Positions 18,668-27,640 are shown, numbered from the stretch's first letter. The stretch is 64,000 nucleotides of DNA from Anaerolineales bacterium (GCA_019187665.1 JABARH010000017.1:121931-185930), one strand, 5' to 3'. Notes: generated by a model from the sequence alone, not told the origin. Translations and numbers: made by a program.

Positions 18668-19963
18668 ATGCGCGCTGTAGACATCATCATCAAAAAACGC
18701 GACAAAGGCGAATTGACCCGCGAGGAGATTCGCTTTTTCGTCAGCGGACTCGCCAGCGGGCGCATCCCCGACTATCAAGCCGCGGCGTGGGCGATGGCGG
18801 TGCTGCTGAACGGAATGACACCGCGCGAAGTGACCGACCTGACGCTCGCCATGGCGCAATCCGGCGAAGTGCTGGACATGTCCGACGTGGTCAAGATCGC
18901 GGTGGACAAACACTCCACCGGCGGCGTCGGCGACAAGACCTCGCTGGTCGTGCTTCCCGCTGTGGCGGCATGCGGACTGCCGGTCGGAAAAATGTCCGGG
19001 CGCGGGCTGGGCTTCAGCGGCGGCACGCTCGACAAAATGGAATCGATCCCCGGCTATCGCGTGGATCTCTCGAACGAGGAATTCGAAAAACAACTCAAGC
19101 AGATCGGTCTCGTCCTGTGCGGCCAATCCAAAGACCTCGCCCCTGCCGACGGCAAACTCTACTCGCTGCGCGATGTGACCGGCACCGTGCAATCCATTCC
19201 GCTGATCGCCTCGTCGGTGATGAGCAAAAAGATCGCGGGCGGCGCGCACGCCGTCGTGCTGGATGTGAAAGTGGGCAACGGCGCGTTCATGACAAATCTT
19301 AAAGATGCGCGCGAACTCTCCGCGTTGATGACAAAGATCGGCGAACTGGCCGGACGCAAAGTCGTCACGCTGCTATCGGACATGAATCAACCGCTGGGAT
19401 GCGCGGTGGGCAACACACTCGAAGTGATCGAAGCCATCGAGACGCTTCACGGCGGCGGACCGCACGACTTCCGCGAACACTGCCTGCACGTAGCGGCGCA
19501 CATGCTCGTCCTCGGCGAGACCGTCCCGGACGTCCAGGCCGGACGCGCCCTCGCAGAACAATCCATCGCGGACGGTTCCGCATTTGCAAAGTTCCGTCAA
19601 CTCGTGCAAGCGCAGGGCGGTGATGTCTCATACGTGGACAGCCCGGACAAGTTCCCGCGCGCGGCGCTAATTGAGGAGGTTAAGGCTCCGCAAAGCGGAT
19701 ACATCGAACAGGTCCAGGCGCGCCGCGTGGGCGAGGCTTCCGTCGCGTTGGGCGCGGGACGCTCCAAAAAAGGGGATGCGATTGACCACGCAGCGGGGTT
19801 CGTCATCCATCGCAAGGTCGGCGAAAAGATAAAAGAGGGCGAACCGCTCTTCACCGTCCATGCCAACGACAAAAAGAAAATGTCCGAGGCGATTGAGGCA
19901 GTGATGCAGGCGCATACGTTCGATGATTTCCCCGTCCCATCGCTGCCGCTGTTCTACGAGTGA
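18668..19963 (+). CDS. deoA: Pyrimidine-nucleoside (thymidine) phosphorylase
   Basis: 431 residues. The family signature KHSTGGVGDKTSLV and the phosphate/substrate region KMSGRGLGFSGGTLDKME are intact, with SGLASGRIPDYQAAAWAMAV in the N-terminal helical domain and the C-terminal PYNP domain (AAGFVIHRKVGEKIKEGEPL). It releases base and (deoxy)ribose-1-phosphate in nucleoside salvage; length fits both PdP and DeoA, so thymidine-only specificity is not claimed. A TACAAT at 18645 and GAGGA at 18658 give a short leader. Confidence 0.93.
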   Translation: MRAVDIIIKKRDKGELTREEIRFFVSGLASGRIPDYQAAAWAMAVLLNGMTPREVTDLTLAMAQSGEVLDMSDVVKIAVDKHSTGGVGDKTSLVVLPAVAACGLPVGKMSGRGLGFSGGTLDKMESIPGYRVDLSNEEFEKQLKQIGLVLCGQSKDLAPADGKLYSLRDVTGTVQSIPLIASSVMSKKIAGGAHAVVLDVKVGNGAFMTNLKDARELSALMTKIGELAGRKVVTLLSDMNQPLGCAVGNTLEVIEAIETLHGGGPHDFREHCLHVAAHMLVLGETVPDVQAGRALAEQSIADGSAFAKFRQLVQAQGGDVSYVDSPDKFPRAALIEEVKAPQSGYIEQVQARRVGEASVALGAGRSKKGDAIDHAAGFVIHRKVGEKIKEGEPLFTVHANDKKKMSEAIEAVMQAHTFDDFPVPSLPLFYE

Positions 19964-20047
19964 TCTTCTTCTCAAACCAACCATTGACATTTCCCATCTG
20001 TTTCGCTAAACTATACGCAAAAACTACACGATAAGACAAGGAGCAAT

Positions 20048-20938
20048 ATGTCCCCTTCTCAAATTTCACTCACCCCAAATTCCCTTTTGCCCGCAACATT
20101 CAAATCGTGGGAAATGTACATGAAGGACCAGGGGCGTTCTCCTTACACCGTCAAAGCGTTTCTTTCGGATGTCAAACTGCTGGCCCAGTTCCTGCCGCCA
20201 GACCGCGCGCTCGGCGCGATCACCACAGGCGACCTCAATCGCTTCGTAAAATGGCTGGAAAAGGAACGCGGCGTGCCATGCTCGCCCAAGTCGCTGGCGC
20301 GGCGCATCACCTCCTTTAAATCCATGTTTCGCTGGCTGCACCAATTCGGCGTGTTGGCGCTTGACCCAGCCGAGAAGGTGGCGCAGCGTTCCGCCACCAG
20401 TCCCCCGCCCCAGGTGTTGACAGACGAGGAGGTGGAGGCCGCGCTGGAAGCCGCCAACCGTCACCGCAGCGGCCCCAAAGCGGACGCGCGTTCCTACACA
20501 TTGTTCTCACTCCTGTTGATCACGGGAATCAAAAAAAGCGAGTGTCTCGGGATCCGCATGGAACATCTCGATCTCGATTCGCAGGGCGGGCCGCTGGTCT
20601 TCATTCGTTATGCCAGCCCGGCCAACCGCTACAAGGAGCGCAAATTGCTGCTCACAAAGGAATGGGCAAAGGCCTTTAAAGAATACAAGGCGCAATACAA
20701 CCCCACCCATCAACTCTTCCCCTGGTCGCCGCGGCGGCTGGAATACCTGCTCGAGGATATCGGCACGGAGGCCGGCCTCGAAAAACATATCTCCTTCGAC
20801 ATGTGTCGCTGGACCAGCGCGCTACGCGACTATAAAAACGGCGTGGAAAACGACCGCATCCGCCAGAAATTGGGCGTTTCCAAAATTCAGTGGCGCGAGA
20901 TAAATCTCAAGTTGCGAAAATTGAGCGGAACAGAATAG
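20048..20938 (+). CDS. Tyrosine-recombinase-like protein lacking catalytic residues
   Basis: 296 residues. The N-terminal SAM-like DNA-binding domain is recognisable (SWEMYMKDQGRSPYTVKAFL, then LARRITSFKSMFRWL). The C-terminal domain follows the XerC/D fold, but the active site is not conserved. The first Arg, normally in TG-R-SE, is Lys (LITGIKKSECLGI). The H-x-L-R-H box is FDMCRWTSALRDYKNG. No nucleophilic Tyr is found at the usual distance (LGVSKIQWREINLK). It probably binds DNA without cutting. Its last codons abut a MITE-like copy that may supply the stop region. Confidence 0.75.
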   Translation: MSPSQISLTPNSLLPATFKSWEMYMKDQGRSPYTVKAFLSDVKLLAQFLPPDRALGAITTGDLNRFVKWLEKERGVPCSPKSLARRITSFKSMFRWLHQFGVLALDPAEKVAQRSATSPPPQVLTDEEVEAALEAANRHRSGPKADARSYTLFSLLLITGIKKSECLGIRMEHLDLDSQGGPLVFIRYASPANRYKERKLLLTKEWAKAFKEYKAQYNPTHQLFPWSPRRLEYLLEDIGTEAGLEKHISFDMCRWTSALRDYKNGVENDRIRQKLGVSKIQWREINLKLRKLSGTE

Positions 20939-21026
20939 AACGCGCCTGCTGGCGTTACGCCTGCCTGATTTGCCTGGCAAATCACGGGCGGCGCCAGGGG
21001 AGAACGCCAATGATGCGTAAGTTCTG
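20936..21026 (-). mobile_element. MITE-like element, copy 3
   Basis: On the minus strand it starts CAGAACTTACGCATCATTGG and continues through the same palindromic core as copies 4 and 5 (TGATTTGCCAGGCAAATCA type). The far end is shortened just where the recombinase-like gene stops. Confidence 0.6.
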
Positions 21027-21033
21027 TAGAATC

Positions 21034-21061
21034 AAAACAGGCGCTGCACAGCGCCTGTTTT
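21034..21061. terminator. Bidirectional intrinsic terminator
   Basis: AAAACAGGCGCTG and CAGCGCCTGTTTT form a perfect hairpin between the convergent recombinase-like gene and tilS, with A/T tails on both sides. Confidence 0.8.
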
Positions 21062-21076
21062 GATTCGCAGTTCGCT

Positions 21077-22513
21077 TCATTCCATCTTCGGCGGCACGAG
21101 GGTGAGATGCAAAATCTGGCGCGAATCTTTCGTCAATCGAAACGGCTCCGCCAGTTGGCGACCGGCCACCCATACGATCGCTTCGCCAAGGCAAACCAGC
21201 GGCCAGCGCGGGCGCGCGCGCCGGGGAATCTTGATGTTCGTGAAAAAGTCGGACAGTTTTTGCGTATGTCCGCCCATGCCCAGCGGGGCGAAGCGGTCCC
21301 CGTCGTGACGGACACGCACAGAAAGAGCGCCGTCCGCCCGGCTCGGGTCAACCCAAACCTGAAGCGGGTCCGCGTTGGCTTGCATTTGTTCGTGTGCGAG
21401 CATGGGGATGCCCCACCGTTCGGCGGTGAGGCTCCACCCGCCCGCGAGACTCACGGCGCCGGGCAGCGGCACAGAGATCCGATCGGCATCCGCCGGCAGT
21501 TGCGGCCAGCGCTCGAACGGCAGGACTGCCCCGCTCGCCGCGACGTACACGCGGTCTACTTCGCGCACGAGACGCGCCCGCCCGGGCAGCGACAGCCCGA
21601 CGGAAGCCCGCGCCTCGTCCAGGAATGAGACGGCGCGTTCGATCACGGCGAAAGTGATCTCCTCTCCGGGCGCGACTTGTTCGAACGCCCGCTTAAGCAG
21701 ATGACGTTGAAGCTCGCGCGGTAATCCAAGCAGGGAACGGGAGTCGAACGCGATCAGGTGCGCCGATTCGACCACAAGAGTATCCTGCCAGGCGCGCGTC
21801 ACCGCGTCGCGAACGATGCGGTGGTCGTCGTGCAGCAGCTGCGCGGCGCGATGGGCGGCCGCGCGAAATTTTGGGTTGTACGTCTCGAGAGTGGGAATGA
21901 GCAGGTGACGAATACGATTCCGCGCAAAATTGAACGAGTCATTGCTGGGATCGTTGACCGGGGTAAACCCCTGCGCGGCGCAATAGGCCCGCGTCTCTTC
22001 GCGCCAGGTATCGAGCAGGGGGCGCACGAGCGGAATGTTTGGATCGAAACTCGTCAGGATGGTTCGATGGGCCATTCCTTTGAGGCCGGTCAGGCCGCTG
22101 CCGCGCAGGAGGTGCATCAATATTGTTTCCACCTGGTCGTCTGCGGTGTGGCCGGCCGCCACAGCCTGCGCGCCCTGCGCGCGCGCCTGCTCGAAGAGAA
22201 ACGCGTACCGCAGGTTGCGCGCGGCCGCCTCCAGCGACCAATTCATTCTCGAAGCATGTTCCCTCACGTCCGCTCTGCCAACAACAAAGGGAAGTCCCAA
22301 CGATTCCGCAAGGCGTGAGACGTTCGCGGCCTCGGCTTCGGATTCTTCGCGCAAGCGGTGGTTAAAGTGCGCCACAACGACGGGATAGCCCGCGCGGCGG
22401 ATCACATCCAGCAGGCACAGGCTGTCGGCGCCGCCGGAGACCGCCGCCAGAACCGCGCGGTCCGGCGCGAGGCCGCATTGATCGCGGAGAATCGATTCCA
22501 GGCCGGTGAGCAT
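21077..22513 (-). CDS. tilS: tRNA(Ile)-lysidine synthase
   Basis: 478 residues from the ATG at 22513. The N-type ATP-pyrophosphatase loop is AAVSGGADSLCLL, with AGHTADDQVETILMHLLRG and the DPSNDS...RNRIRHLLIP segment characteristic of TilS. C-terminal substrate-binding domains (GGHTQKLSDFFTNIKIPR, about residues 405-425) are present. It converts C34 to lysidine in the CAU-anticodon tRNA-Ile. A longer in-frame ATG at 22642 would include a terminator hairpin and is rejected; a TATAAT ends 6 nt before ATG 22513. Confidence 0.94.
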   Translation of the reverse strand: MLTGLESILRDQCGLAPDRAVLAAVSGGADSLCLLDVIRRAGYPVVVAHFNHRLREESEAEAANVSRLAESLGLPFVVGRADVREHASRMNWSLEAAARNLRYAFLFEQARAQGAQAVAAGHTADDQVETILMHLLRGSGLTGLKGMAHRTILTSFDPNIPLVRPLLDTWREETRAYCAAQGFTPVNDPSNDSFNFARNRIRHLLIPTLETYNPKFRAAAHRAAQLLHDDHRIVRDAVTRAWQDTLVVESAHLIAFDSRSLLGLPRELQRHLLKRAFEQVAPGEEITFAVIERAVSFLDEARASVGLSLPGRARLVREVDRVYVAASGAVLPFERWPQLPADADRISVPLPGAVSLAGGWSLTAERWGIPMLAHEQMQANADPLQVWVDPSRADGALSVRVRHDGDRFAPLGMGGHTQKLSDFFTNIKIPRRARPRWPLVCLGEAIVWVAGRQLAEPFRLTKDSRQILHLTLVPPKME

Positions 22514-22519
22514 GGCATC

Positions 22520-22525
22520 ATTATA
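22520..22525 (-). promoter_or_regulatory. -10 box for a leaderless tilS transcript
   Basis: On the minus strand TATAAT is followed by GATGCC and then the ATG at 22513. It sits directly after the terminator of the upstream gene. Confidence 0.6.
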
Positions 22526-22535
22526 GCCCAGTGAA

Positions 22536-22565
22536 ACACACGGCGGTAATTGGCCCGCCGTGTGT
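22536..22565 (-). terminator. Intrinsic terminator of the epimerase gene
   Basis: ACACACGGCGG (22536-22546) pairs perfectly with CCGCCGTGTGT (22555-22565) around an 8-nt loop, 3 bp after the epimerase stop. The tilS promoter follows within 11 bp. Confidence 0.7.
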
Positions 22566-22568
22566 TCT

Positions 22569-22973
22569 TCAAATCTGGTACAACTCCACCAGCACGCCGC
22601 CGGTTGATTCGGGATGGATGAAGGCGTATTTTTTTCCGTCAACGGCGAGGCGCGGCGCTTCGTTGATCAGGCGCACGTTCTTCGTTTTGAGATGGGCGAG
22701 CATCGCGTCAATGTCATCCACCTCAAGGCAGATGTGGTGCATGCCTGCTCCGCGCCTGGCGAGATATTTTGCGATCCCAGAATCGTCGCTGGTCGGCTGA
22801 ACCAGTTCCACTTCCGCGCCCGCGAGCGGCAGAAAGGCCACCTGCGATTTTTCGGCGGGAACGTCGCGCAATTCGTGGAGGCGAATCCCCAGCGCGTCGC
22901 GCCAGAACGAAAGAGATTTCTCCATATCGTCCACGACAACAGCCACATGATCTATACGTTTGATGACAGCCAT
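22569..22973 (-). CDS. mce: Methylmalonyl-CoA epimerase (VOC family)
   Basis: 134 residues, a normal length. Family features are IDHVAVVVDDMEKSL (metal His), ELVQPTSDDSGIAKYL, GAGMHHICLEVDDIDAML and the C-terminal HPESTGGVLVEL with the second metal ligand Glu. It interconverts R- and S-methylmalonyl-CoA in propionate/branched-chain metabolism. The mutase genes are not in this window. It is a single-gene unit ended by a hairpin. Confidence 0.9.
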   Translation of the reverse strand: MAVIKRIDHVAVVVDDMEKSLSFWRDALGIRLHELRDVPAEKSQVAFLPLAGAEVELVQPTSDDSGIAKYLARRGAGMHHICLEVDDIDAMLAHLKTKNVRLINEAPRLAVDGKKYAFIHPESTGGVLVELYQI

Positions 22974-23027
22974 GAATGACCTCTCGAATCGGAACTATTG
23001 ACATACATAATTAAACCATATGAGCGG

Positions 23028-23522
23028 CTATGCCCGAAGTCTCATCAATCCAAACAGGGTCCATAACCGACGCATCGCAGCATGAGCGAAGTTCGGCTTC
23101 AAGAACTGGTTGGGACACGTTCCCGGTATGACCGCGATGCCGTTGGCGCGGCAGACCTCCACCGCCTCACGCGAGACGCTGGTTATACCCGCGGCGAGGC
23201 CCGGCTGGACGCCCAGCATGCAATGCATCCAGACGCGCGTAACGCCCAGTTCCACGCACTGGCGGACGATCTCATCGGCGACCTGTGGGTTGGCGAGGAT
23301 GAAGACCGCATCCGGGGTTTCGGGGAGCGCGCGCAAGCTGGGATAACAAGGCTGGCCGGCATAGGTAGCGAGACGCGGGTTGACCGCGAAGACGCGGTAT
23401 CCACTGTCTTTGAAGTTCCGGTAGGCAAGGTTGCAGCCTGTGTCCCGTCGGTCCGAAACGCCGACGACCGCGATCGTTTTCTGCGCGAGGAAATCGCGCA
23501 CGAGATTATTGACGTTTGTCAT
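23028..23522 (-). CDS. CoA-binding domain protein (YccU type)
   Basis: 164 residues forming one Rossmann-like CoA_binding domain. Seen are TIAVVGVSDRRDTGCNLAYR, YRVFAVNPRLATYAGQPCYPSL, DAVFILANPQVADEIVRQC, GVTRVWMHCMLG and a C-terminal VIPGTCPNQF with the conserved Cys. The family binds CoA or nucleotides and is otherwise uncharacterised. The 5' region has a promoter (TATAAT at 23607-23612), a perfect 11-bp palindrome at 23541-23567 and GGAGA before the ATG. Confidence 0.85.
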   Translation of the reverse strand: MTNVNNLVRDFLAQKTIAVVGVSDRRDTGCNLAYRNFKDSGYRVFAVNPRLATYAGQPCYPSLRALPETPDAVFILANPQVADEIVRQCVELGVTRVWMHCMLGVQPGLAAGITSVSREAVEVCRANGIAVIPGTCPNQFLKPNFAHAAMRRLWTLFGLMRLRA

Positions 23523-23540
23523 GGTGTTTCTCCAGAATCA

Positions 23541-23567
23541 AATATCGGGACACAAGGTCCCGATATT
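23541..23567 (-). promoter_or_regulatory. Perfect 11-bp palindrome in the 5' leader of the CoA-binding gene
   Basis: AATATCGGGAC and GTCCCGATATT flank a 5-nt centre (ACAAG). It lies downstream of the -10 box and about 10 nt before the ribosome site on the minus strand. It could be an operator or an RNA hairpin that controls translation; the sequence alone cannot decide. Confidence 0.5.
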
Positions 23568-23682
23568 AAAACCAAGCGAGCCCGAGAATAAGTTTTCACG
23601 AGGGTGATTATATGAGATTCGCATGGATGAGCAAGATGACAAATATCACGGCCGGGCAGGATGGATGCCCCGCGCACCTCGT

Positions 23683-24198
23683 CTACAGGAACGCCCACAA
23701 CAGCCAGAGGACGATCATCGCCGAGCCGATGGCGAAGCGCGCCGCAAACGCGGAGCCCCAGCCGATCAGAAACACGCGCGCAGATGCAAAGGCTTTCTCG
23801 CGGTCGCGGAAGCGCAGGTATTCCAACCCCAGCAGGGTCAGCGGCGTGGCGATCAAGCCGATCAGCGGCGTGAAGAAAAAACTGACCACGATGCCGACCG
23901 CGTAACAGAGCAGGATGTTCTTCCACGGGATCTCGTGTCCGCGCATTTTTTTGGCGATGATGAGGTTGTCCACGATGTTGCCGCCGATCATCAGCAGGGT
24001 GATGAAGCCAAAGAGGAGCCAGTCCCACCATGGCATGAGTCCGCTGGCGGCTTGCACGAGGGCATAGACCAGTGTTGCCAGCCACATCACCGTCAGGCCG
24101 GGGAAGATCGGCACGATCAATCCCGCCAATCCGAGGAGCAACACAAAGAGGGTCAGCGTTTGGAGAACGATCTGGGACCAGAAGAGGAGATTGGACAT
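23683..24198 (-). CDS. DUF456-family membrane protein
   Basis: 171 residues with four to five hydrophobic helices and the Gly-rich DUF456 pattern: GLAGLIVPIFPGLTVMWLA, then LMIGGNIVDNLIIAKKMRG and the central FFTPLIGLIATPLTLLGLEY. DUF456 proteins are small integral membrane proteins of unknown function. No ribosome site is visible at the ATG, and heptamer repeats begin 20 bp beyond it. Confidence 0.8.
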   Translation of the reverse strand: MSNLLFWSQIVLQTLTLFVLLLGLAGLIVPIFPGLTVMWLATLVYALVQAASGLMPWWDWLLFGFITLLMIGGNIVDNLIIAKKMRGHEIPWKNILLCYAVGIVVSFFFTPLIGLIATPLTLLGLEYLRFRDREKAFASARVFLIGWGSAFAARFAIGSAMIVLWLLWAFL

Positions 24199-24217
24199 GG
24201 GAAGGTGTGAGGGGTAT

Positions 24218-24280
24218 GAGTTGCGAGTGGCGAGTTGCGAGTTGCAAGTTGCAAGTTACGAGTTACGAGTTGCGAGTTAC
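24218..24280 (+). repeat. Heptamer tandem array, nine units
   Basis: Units read GAGTTGC or GAGTTAC with minor changes, nine in a row with period 7. The array lies between the 5' end of the DUF456 gene and the 3' end of serS. Confidence 0.85.
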
Positions 24281-24290
24281 GGGCGCTCAT

Positions 24291-24394
24291 CTACGTGTCT
24301 ACGTGTTTACGTGTTTACGTGTTTACGTGTGTACGTGTTTACTTGTCTACTTGTCTACTTGTCTACTTGTCTACTTGTCTACTTGTCTACGTGT
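24291..24394 (+). repeat. Octamer tandem array, 13 units
   Basis: Thirteen contiguous 8-bp units of the pattern NTACKTGT: runs of CTACGTGT, TTACGTGT and then CTACTTGT. The same motif, in the opposite orientation, forms the array at 28631-28718. Confidence 0.9.
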
Positions 24395-24408
24395 GTACTC
24401 AGCACCCG

Positions 24409-25680
24409 TTACGTCCCAATTGTATCAATCCCGCCCATCCATGGACGGAGGATGTCGGGGACGACGATCGAGCCGTCGGCTTGCTGGTAATTTTCCATGA
24501 CGGCGATCAGCGTGCGCGGCAGACCCAAGCCTGATCCGTTCAGGGTGTGGACGAGGCGGGCTTTGCCTCCATCGGCGGGGCGATACTTGATGTTGGCGCG
24601 GCGCGCCTGGAAGTCGGTCACGTTTGAAACGGATGAAACCTCCAGCCATTCGTCGCAGCCGGGCGCCCACAGTTCGAGGTCGTAGGTGAGAGTCGAGCCG
24701 AAGCCGATGTCGCCGGTGCAGAGTTGTTTGACGCGGTAGGGAATCTTTAATTCGGCGCAGGTCTGTTCCGCGTCGGCGAGCATTTTTTGATGCAGGGTCT
24801 CCGACTCTTCGGGCTTGCAATACGTGTACATTTCCACTTTGTCGAATTGATGCCCGCGTTTGATGCCGCGCACGTCGCGGCCGGCGCTCATTTTTTCGCG
24901 GCGGAAGCAGGGCGTGTATGCGGTGTAGAGTCGCGGCAGGGAAGCCTCCTCCAGAATCTCGTCCATGTGCAGACCCGTGAGCGGAATCTCGGCGGTCGGG
25001 ACGAAGTAGTAATCTTCCTCGTGATCTTTGTAGAGGTTGTCCGCAAATTTCGGCAGTTGCCCCGCGCCGTAGACGGTGGCTGTCCGCACCATGAACGGCA
25101 GGTATTGCTCGCGATAGCCCTGGCGGATGTGCAGGTCGAGCATCCATGCGATCAGGGCGCGTTGCAGGCGCGCGCCGGGTCCGCTCAACACGTAGAAGCG
25201 CGAACCGGTTAATTTTGTGCCGCGTTCAAAGTCAATGATGCCGAGCGCGGGACCGAGGTCCCAGTGCGGCTTGGGCGTGAAGTCGAATGTGCGCGGCTCG
25301 CCAATGGTTTTGAGGACAACGTTCTCGCTGTCGTCTTTGCCGTAGGGGGTGCGCGGATCGGGGATGTTCGGAAGCGTGGACATGAGTCCGGTCAATTCCG
25401 CCTCGACCGCCGACACGTCCGCATCGAGCGCGGAGATTTTATCTCCCACCACGCGCATCGCTTCGATCTTCAATTGGCGCTCCGCCGCGTCTTTCATTTT
25501 GCCGATCTCCTTTGAGACGGCGTTGCGTTCCGCTTTGAGCGCTTCCACTTCGTTGAGCAGGATGCGGCGTTTGCCGTCGAGTTCGAGGATGACATCCACC
25601 TTCGAGGGGTCATCCTGCCGGTCGCGCAATGACTTGCGGACAATATCGGGCGTTTCGCGGATGAGATTGGTGTCTAACAT
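24409..25680 (-). CDS. serS: Seryl-tRNA synthetase
   Basis: 423 residues, full length class II synthetase. The N-terminal antiparallel coiled-coil arm (residues 30-100) binds the tRNA-Ser variable arm. Class II motifs follow: motif 2 [18 protein letters not shown] with the upstream TAEIPLTG, and motif 3 [17 protein letters not shown]. The ATG at 25680 follows AAAGGAG. Expression is very likely under T-box control by uncharged tRNA-Ser (leader 25741-25996) from a consensus promoter. Confidence 0.96.
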   Translation of the reverse strand: MLDTNLIRETPDIVRKSLRDRQDDPSKVDVILELDGKRRILLNEVEALKAERNAVSKEIGKMKDAAERQLKIEAMRVVGDKISALDADVSAVEAELTGLMSTLPNIPDPRTPYGKDDSENVVLKTIGEPRTFDFTPKPHWDLGPALGIIDFERGTKLTGSRFYVLSGPGARLQRALIAWMLDLHIRQGYREQYLPFMVRTATVYGAGQLPKFADNLYKDHEEDYYFVPTAEIPLTGLHMDEILEEASLPRLYTAYTPCFRREKMSAGRDVRGIKRGHQFDKVEMYTYCKPEESETLHQKMLADAEQTCAELKIPYRVKQLCTGDIGFGSTLTYDLELWAPGCDEWLEVSSVSNVTDFQARRANIKYRPADGGKARLVHTLNGSGLGLPRTLIAVMENYQQADGSIVVPDILRPWMGGIDTIGT

Positions 25681-25740
25681 TCTGGCTCCTTTTTTACCAC
25701 GACAGACACAAAGGAAATTTTTGGGACTGCATGGTTAATA

Positions 25741-25996
25741 GAATGACGCCCCGGTCCTTGCAGGACGAGGGGCGTCTCGTGGTGCCACCTGCTTTTGCAG
25801 TTACGCAAAATGAATTTTGCGGTACTGCCTTCGGTTCGCGTTATCGGGCGAACCCGTCCCTCTTACTGTAGTGCAATTTGGCAAATTGCGTTACACCTGC
25901 GAGGGAGTGGGCAGAGTGGATTTCATCGTCTCGCGGATCGCCTCGCACGGACCGGCGACTCTCTGAACCGTTGCTCGATTACTTGTCTCTGCGCTA
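25741..25996 (-). promoter_or_regulatory. T-box leader, predicted serine-specific
   Basis: On the minus strand the leader has an AGTA near its 5' end, a long stem I, then the T-box core AGGTGGCACCACG (25779-25791). The core is followed by a terminator-type hairpin with arms GACGCCCC/GGGGCGTC (25745-25776). In the 3' side of stem I the sequence GAAATCCAC offers UCC, a serine codon, as specifier (25918-25920). This matches its position upstream of serS. The terminator is followed by ATTCTATT rather than a strong T-run, so efficiency is uncertain. Confidence 0.8.
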
Positions 25997-26002
25997 CGGG
26001 TG

Positions 26003-26030
26003 ATTATATGCGGGAGGGGGAAAGTGTCAA
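26003..26030 (-). promoter_or_regulatory. Consensus sigma-70 promoter of serS
   Basis: TTGACA (26025-26030) and TATAAT (26003-26008) are both perfect on the minus strand, with a 16-nt spacer. Transcription would begin near 25996, giving a leader of about 315 nt that contains the T-box. Confidence 0.85.
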
Positions 26031-26036
26031 GCGGGT

Positions 26037-27560
26037 TCACTCCCCAAACTTAATCCCCTGTGCCAGCGGCAGTTCCCGCGACCAGTTGATCGTGTTGGTC
26101 TGGCGGCGCATGTAGGTCTTCCACGCATCCGAACCGGATTCGCGCCCGCCGCCGGTTTCTTTTTCGCCGCCGAACGCGCCGCCGATCTCCGCGCCGGAGG
26201 TGCCGATGTTGACGTTGGCGATCCCGCAATCGGAACCGCCCGCGGCCAGGAAGGCTTCCGCCTCGCGGAGAGAGTCGGTGAACATGGCGGAGGAGAGCCC
26301 CTGCGGGACGTCGTTGTGAATCTGAATGGCTTGATCGAGCGTCTCGTATTCCAGCAAATACAGGATCGGCGCGAAGGTTTCGATCTTGACGATCTCGGTC
26401 TGCGCGGGCATTTTGATGATGGTCGGCTCGACGAAGTTCGGACCGTGATTGGGGAGCATGTGTCCGCCGCTGACGATCTCGCCGCCGTCGGCGGTCGCTT
26501 TCTTGATCGCGTCCATCATCTCCTCGACGGAGGTGTTGACCACCAACGGTCCCATCAACGTATCCGGCTGGAGCGGGTCGCCGATGCGGACTTGCTGATA
26601 GGCTTTCTTCAAACGCGCGGTCAAATCATTCGAGATGGATTTGTGCATGATGATGCGCCGCGTGGAGGTACAGCGCTGTCCCGCCGTGCCGACCGCGCCG
26701 AAGAGAATCGCGCGCGCTGCCATGTCGAGGTCCGCTTTTTCGGAGACGATGATTCCGTTGTTGCCGCCCAGTTCGAGGATGGCGCGGCCAAATCGCCGCG
26801 CGACCGCCTCCGAAACGTGAGTCCCGACCGAGGTCGAGCCGGTAAACGAGACGAGCGGAACGCGTTTATCGTTGAGCAAAAGTTCGCCCACGTCGCGCCC
26901 CGATCCGATGGCGAGGTTAAAGATTCCTTTCAACCCATAATCCGCCATGACTTTGTTGGCGATGTGAGTTAATGCGACAGCGGTCAGCGGCGTGTAGGAG
27001 GACGGCTTCCAAATCACCGTATCGCCGCAGATGGCGGCGAGCGTCGAGTTCCACGACCAGACCGCGACCGGAAAATTAAACGAGGTGATCAATCCAAGAA
27101 TCCCAAGCGGATGCCATTGCTCGTACATGCGATGCGCGGCGCGCTCGGAGTGCATCGAGAGTCCGTACAGCATGCGCGCCTGCCCAACCGCCATATCGCA
27201 GATGTCAATCATCTCCTGCACTTCGCCGTGACCCTCGGCGCGGATCTTGCCCATCTCCACCGTAACGAGATCGCCGAGCGGTTCTTTTAATTCGCGCAAG
27301 GCGTTGCCGAGATCGCGCACGACCTCACCGCGTTTGGGCGCGGGAACGTTGCGCCATGTTAAAAAAGATTCCTGCGCGGCGGACGCAATTTTTTCATACG
27401 TTTCCGCTGTGGCTTGAACCACCGAGGCGATCGCCTCGCCCGTTGCGGGGTTGTACGAAACGAGTTCCTTTCCTTTCGAATCTTTAATCCATTGATCGGG
27501 GCCGATACACGCGCCCGCGTTGACGGGTTGGATGTTTATTTTTTCGAGCAAACTTTTCAT
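26037..27560 (-). CDS. ALDH7-type aldehyde dehydrogenase (aminoadipate semialdehyde / piperideine-6-carboxylate type)
   Basis: 507 residues from the ATG at 27560, with GGAG upstream. Catalytic Glu is in ILELGGNNGIIV (about residue 262) and Cys in GTAGQRCTSTRR (about residue 296); NAD-site FTGSTSVGTHVSE is intact. The GGNN and GQRCTSTRR forms are typical of ALDH7A1/AmaB enzymes, which oxidise alpha-aminoadipate semialdehyde in lysine degradation. Substrate is inferred from family only, as no lysine-pathway gene is adjacent. The promoter of serS lies just beyond its 3' end. Confidence 0.87.
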   Translation of the reverse strand: MKSLLEKINIQPVNAGACIGPDQWIKDSKGKELVSYNPATGEAIASVVQATAETYEKIASAAQESFLTWRNVPAPKRGEVVRDLGNALRELKEPLGDLVTVEMGKIRAEGHGEVQEMIDICDMAVGQARMLYGLSMHSERAAHRMYEQWHPLGILGLITSFNFPVAVWSWNSTLAAICGDTVIWKPSSYTPLTAVALTHIANKVMADYGLKGIFNLAIGSGRDVGELLLNDKRVPLVSFTGSTSVGTHVSEAVARRFGRAILELGGNNGIIVSEKADLDMAARAILFGAVGTAGQRCTSTRRIIMHKSISNDLTARLKKAYQQVRIGDPLQPDTLMGPLVVNTSVEEMMDAIKKATADGGEIVSGGHMLPNHGPNFVEPTIIKMPAQTEIVKIETFAPILYLLEYETLDQAIQIHNDVPQGLSSAMFTDSLREAEAFLAAGGSDCGIANVNIGTSGAEIGGAFGGEKETGGGRESGSDAWKTYMRRQTNTINWSRELPLAQGIKFGE

Positions 27561-27640
27561 GGGAAACTCCATTAATTTTGATGCAGACATTATACAATCA
27601 TCGAGGTTGACGCGCCTCGCCAACCTTCACCCATCACGAT

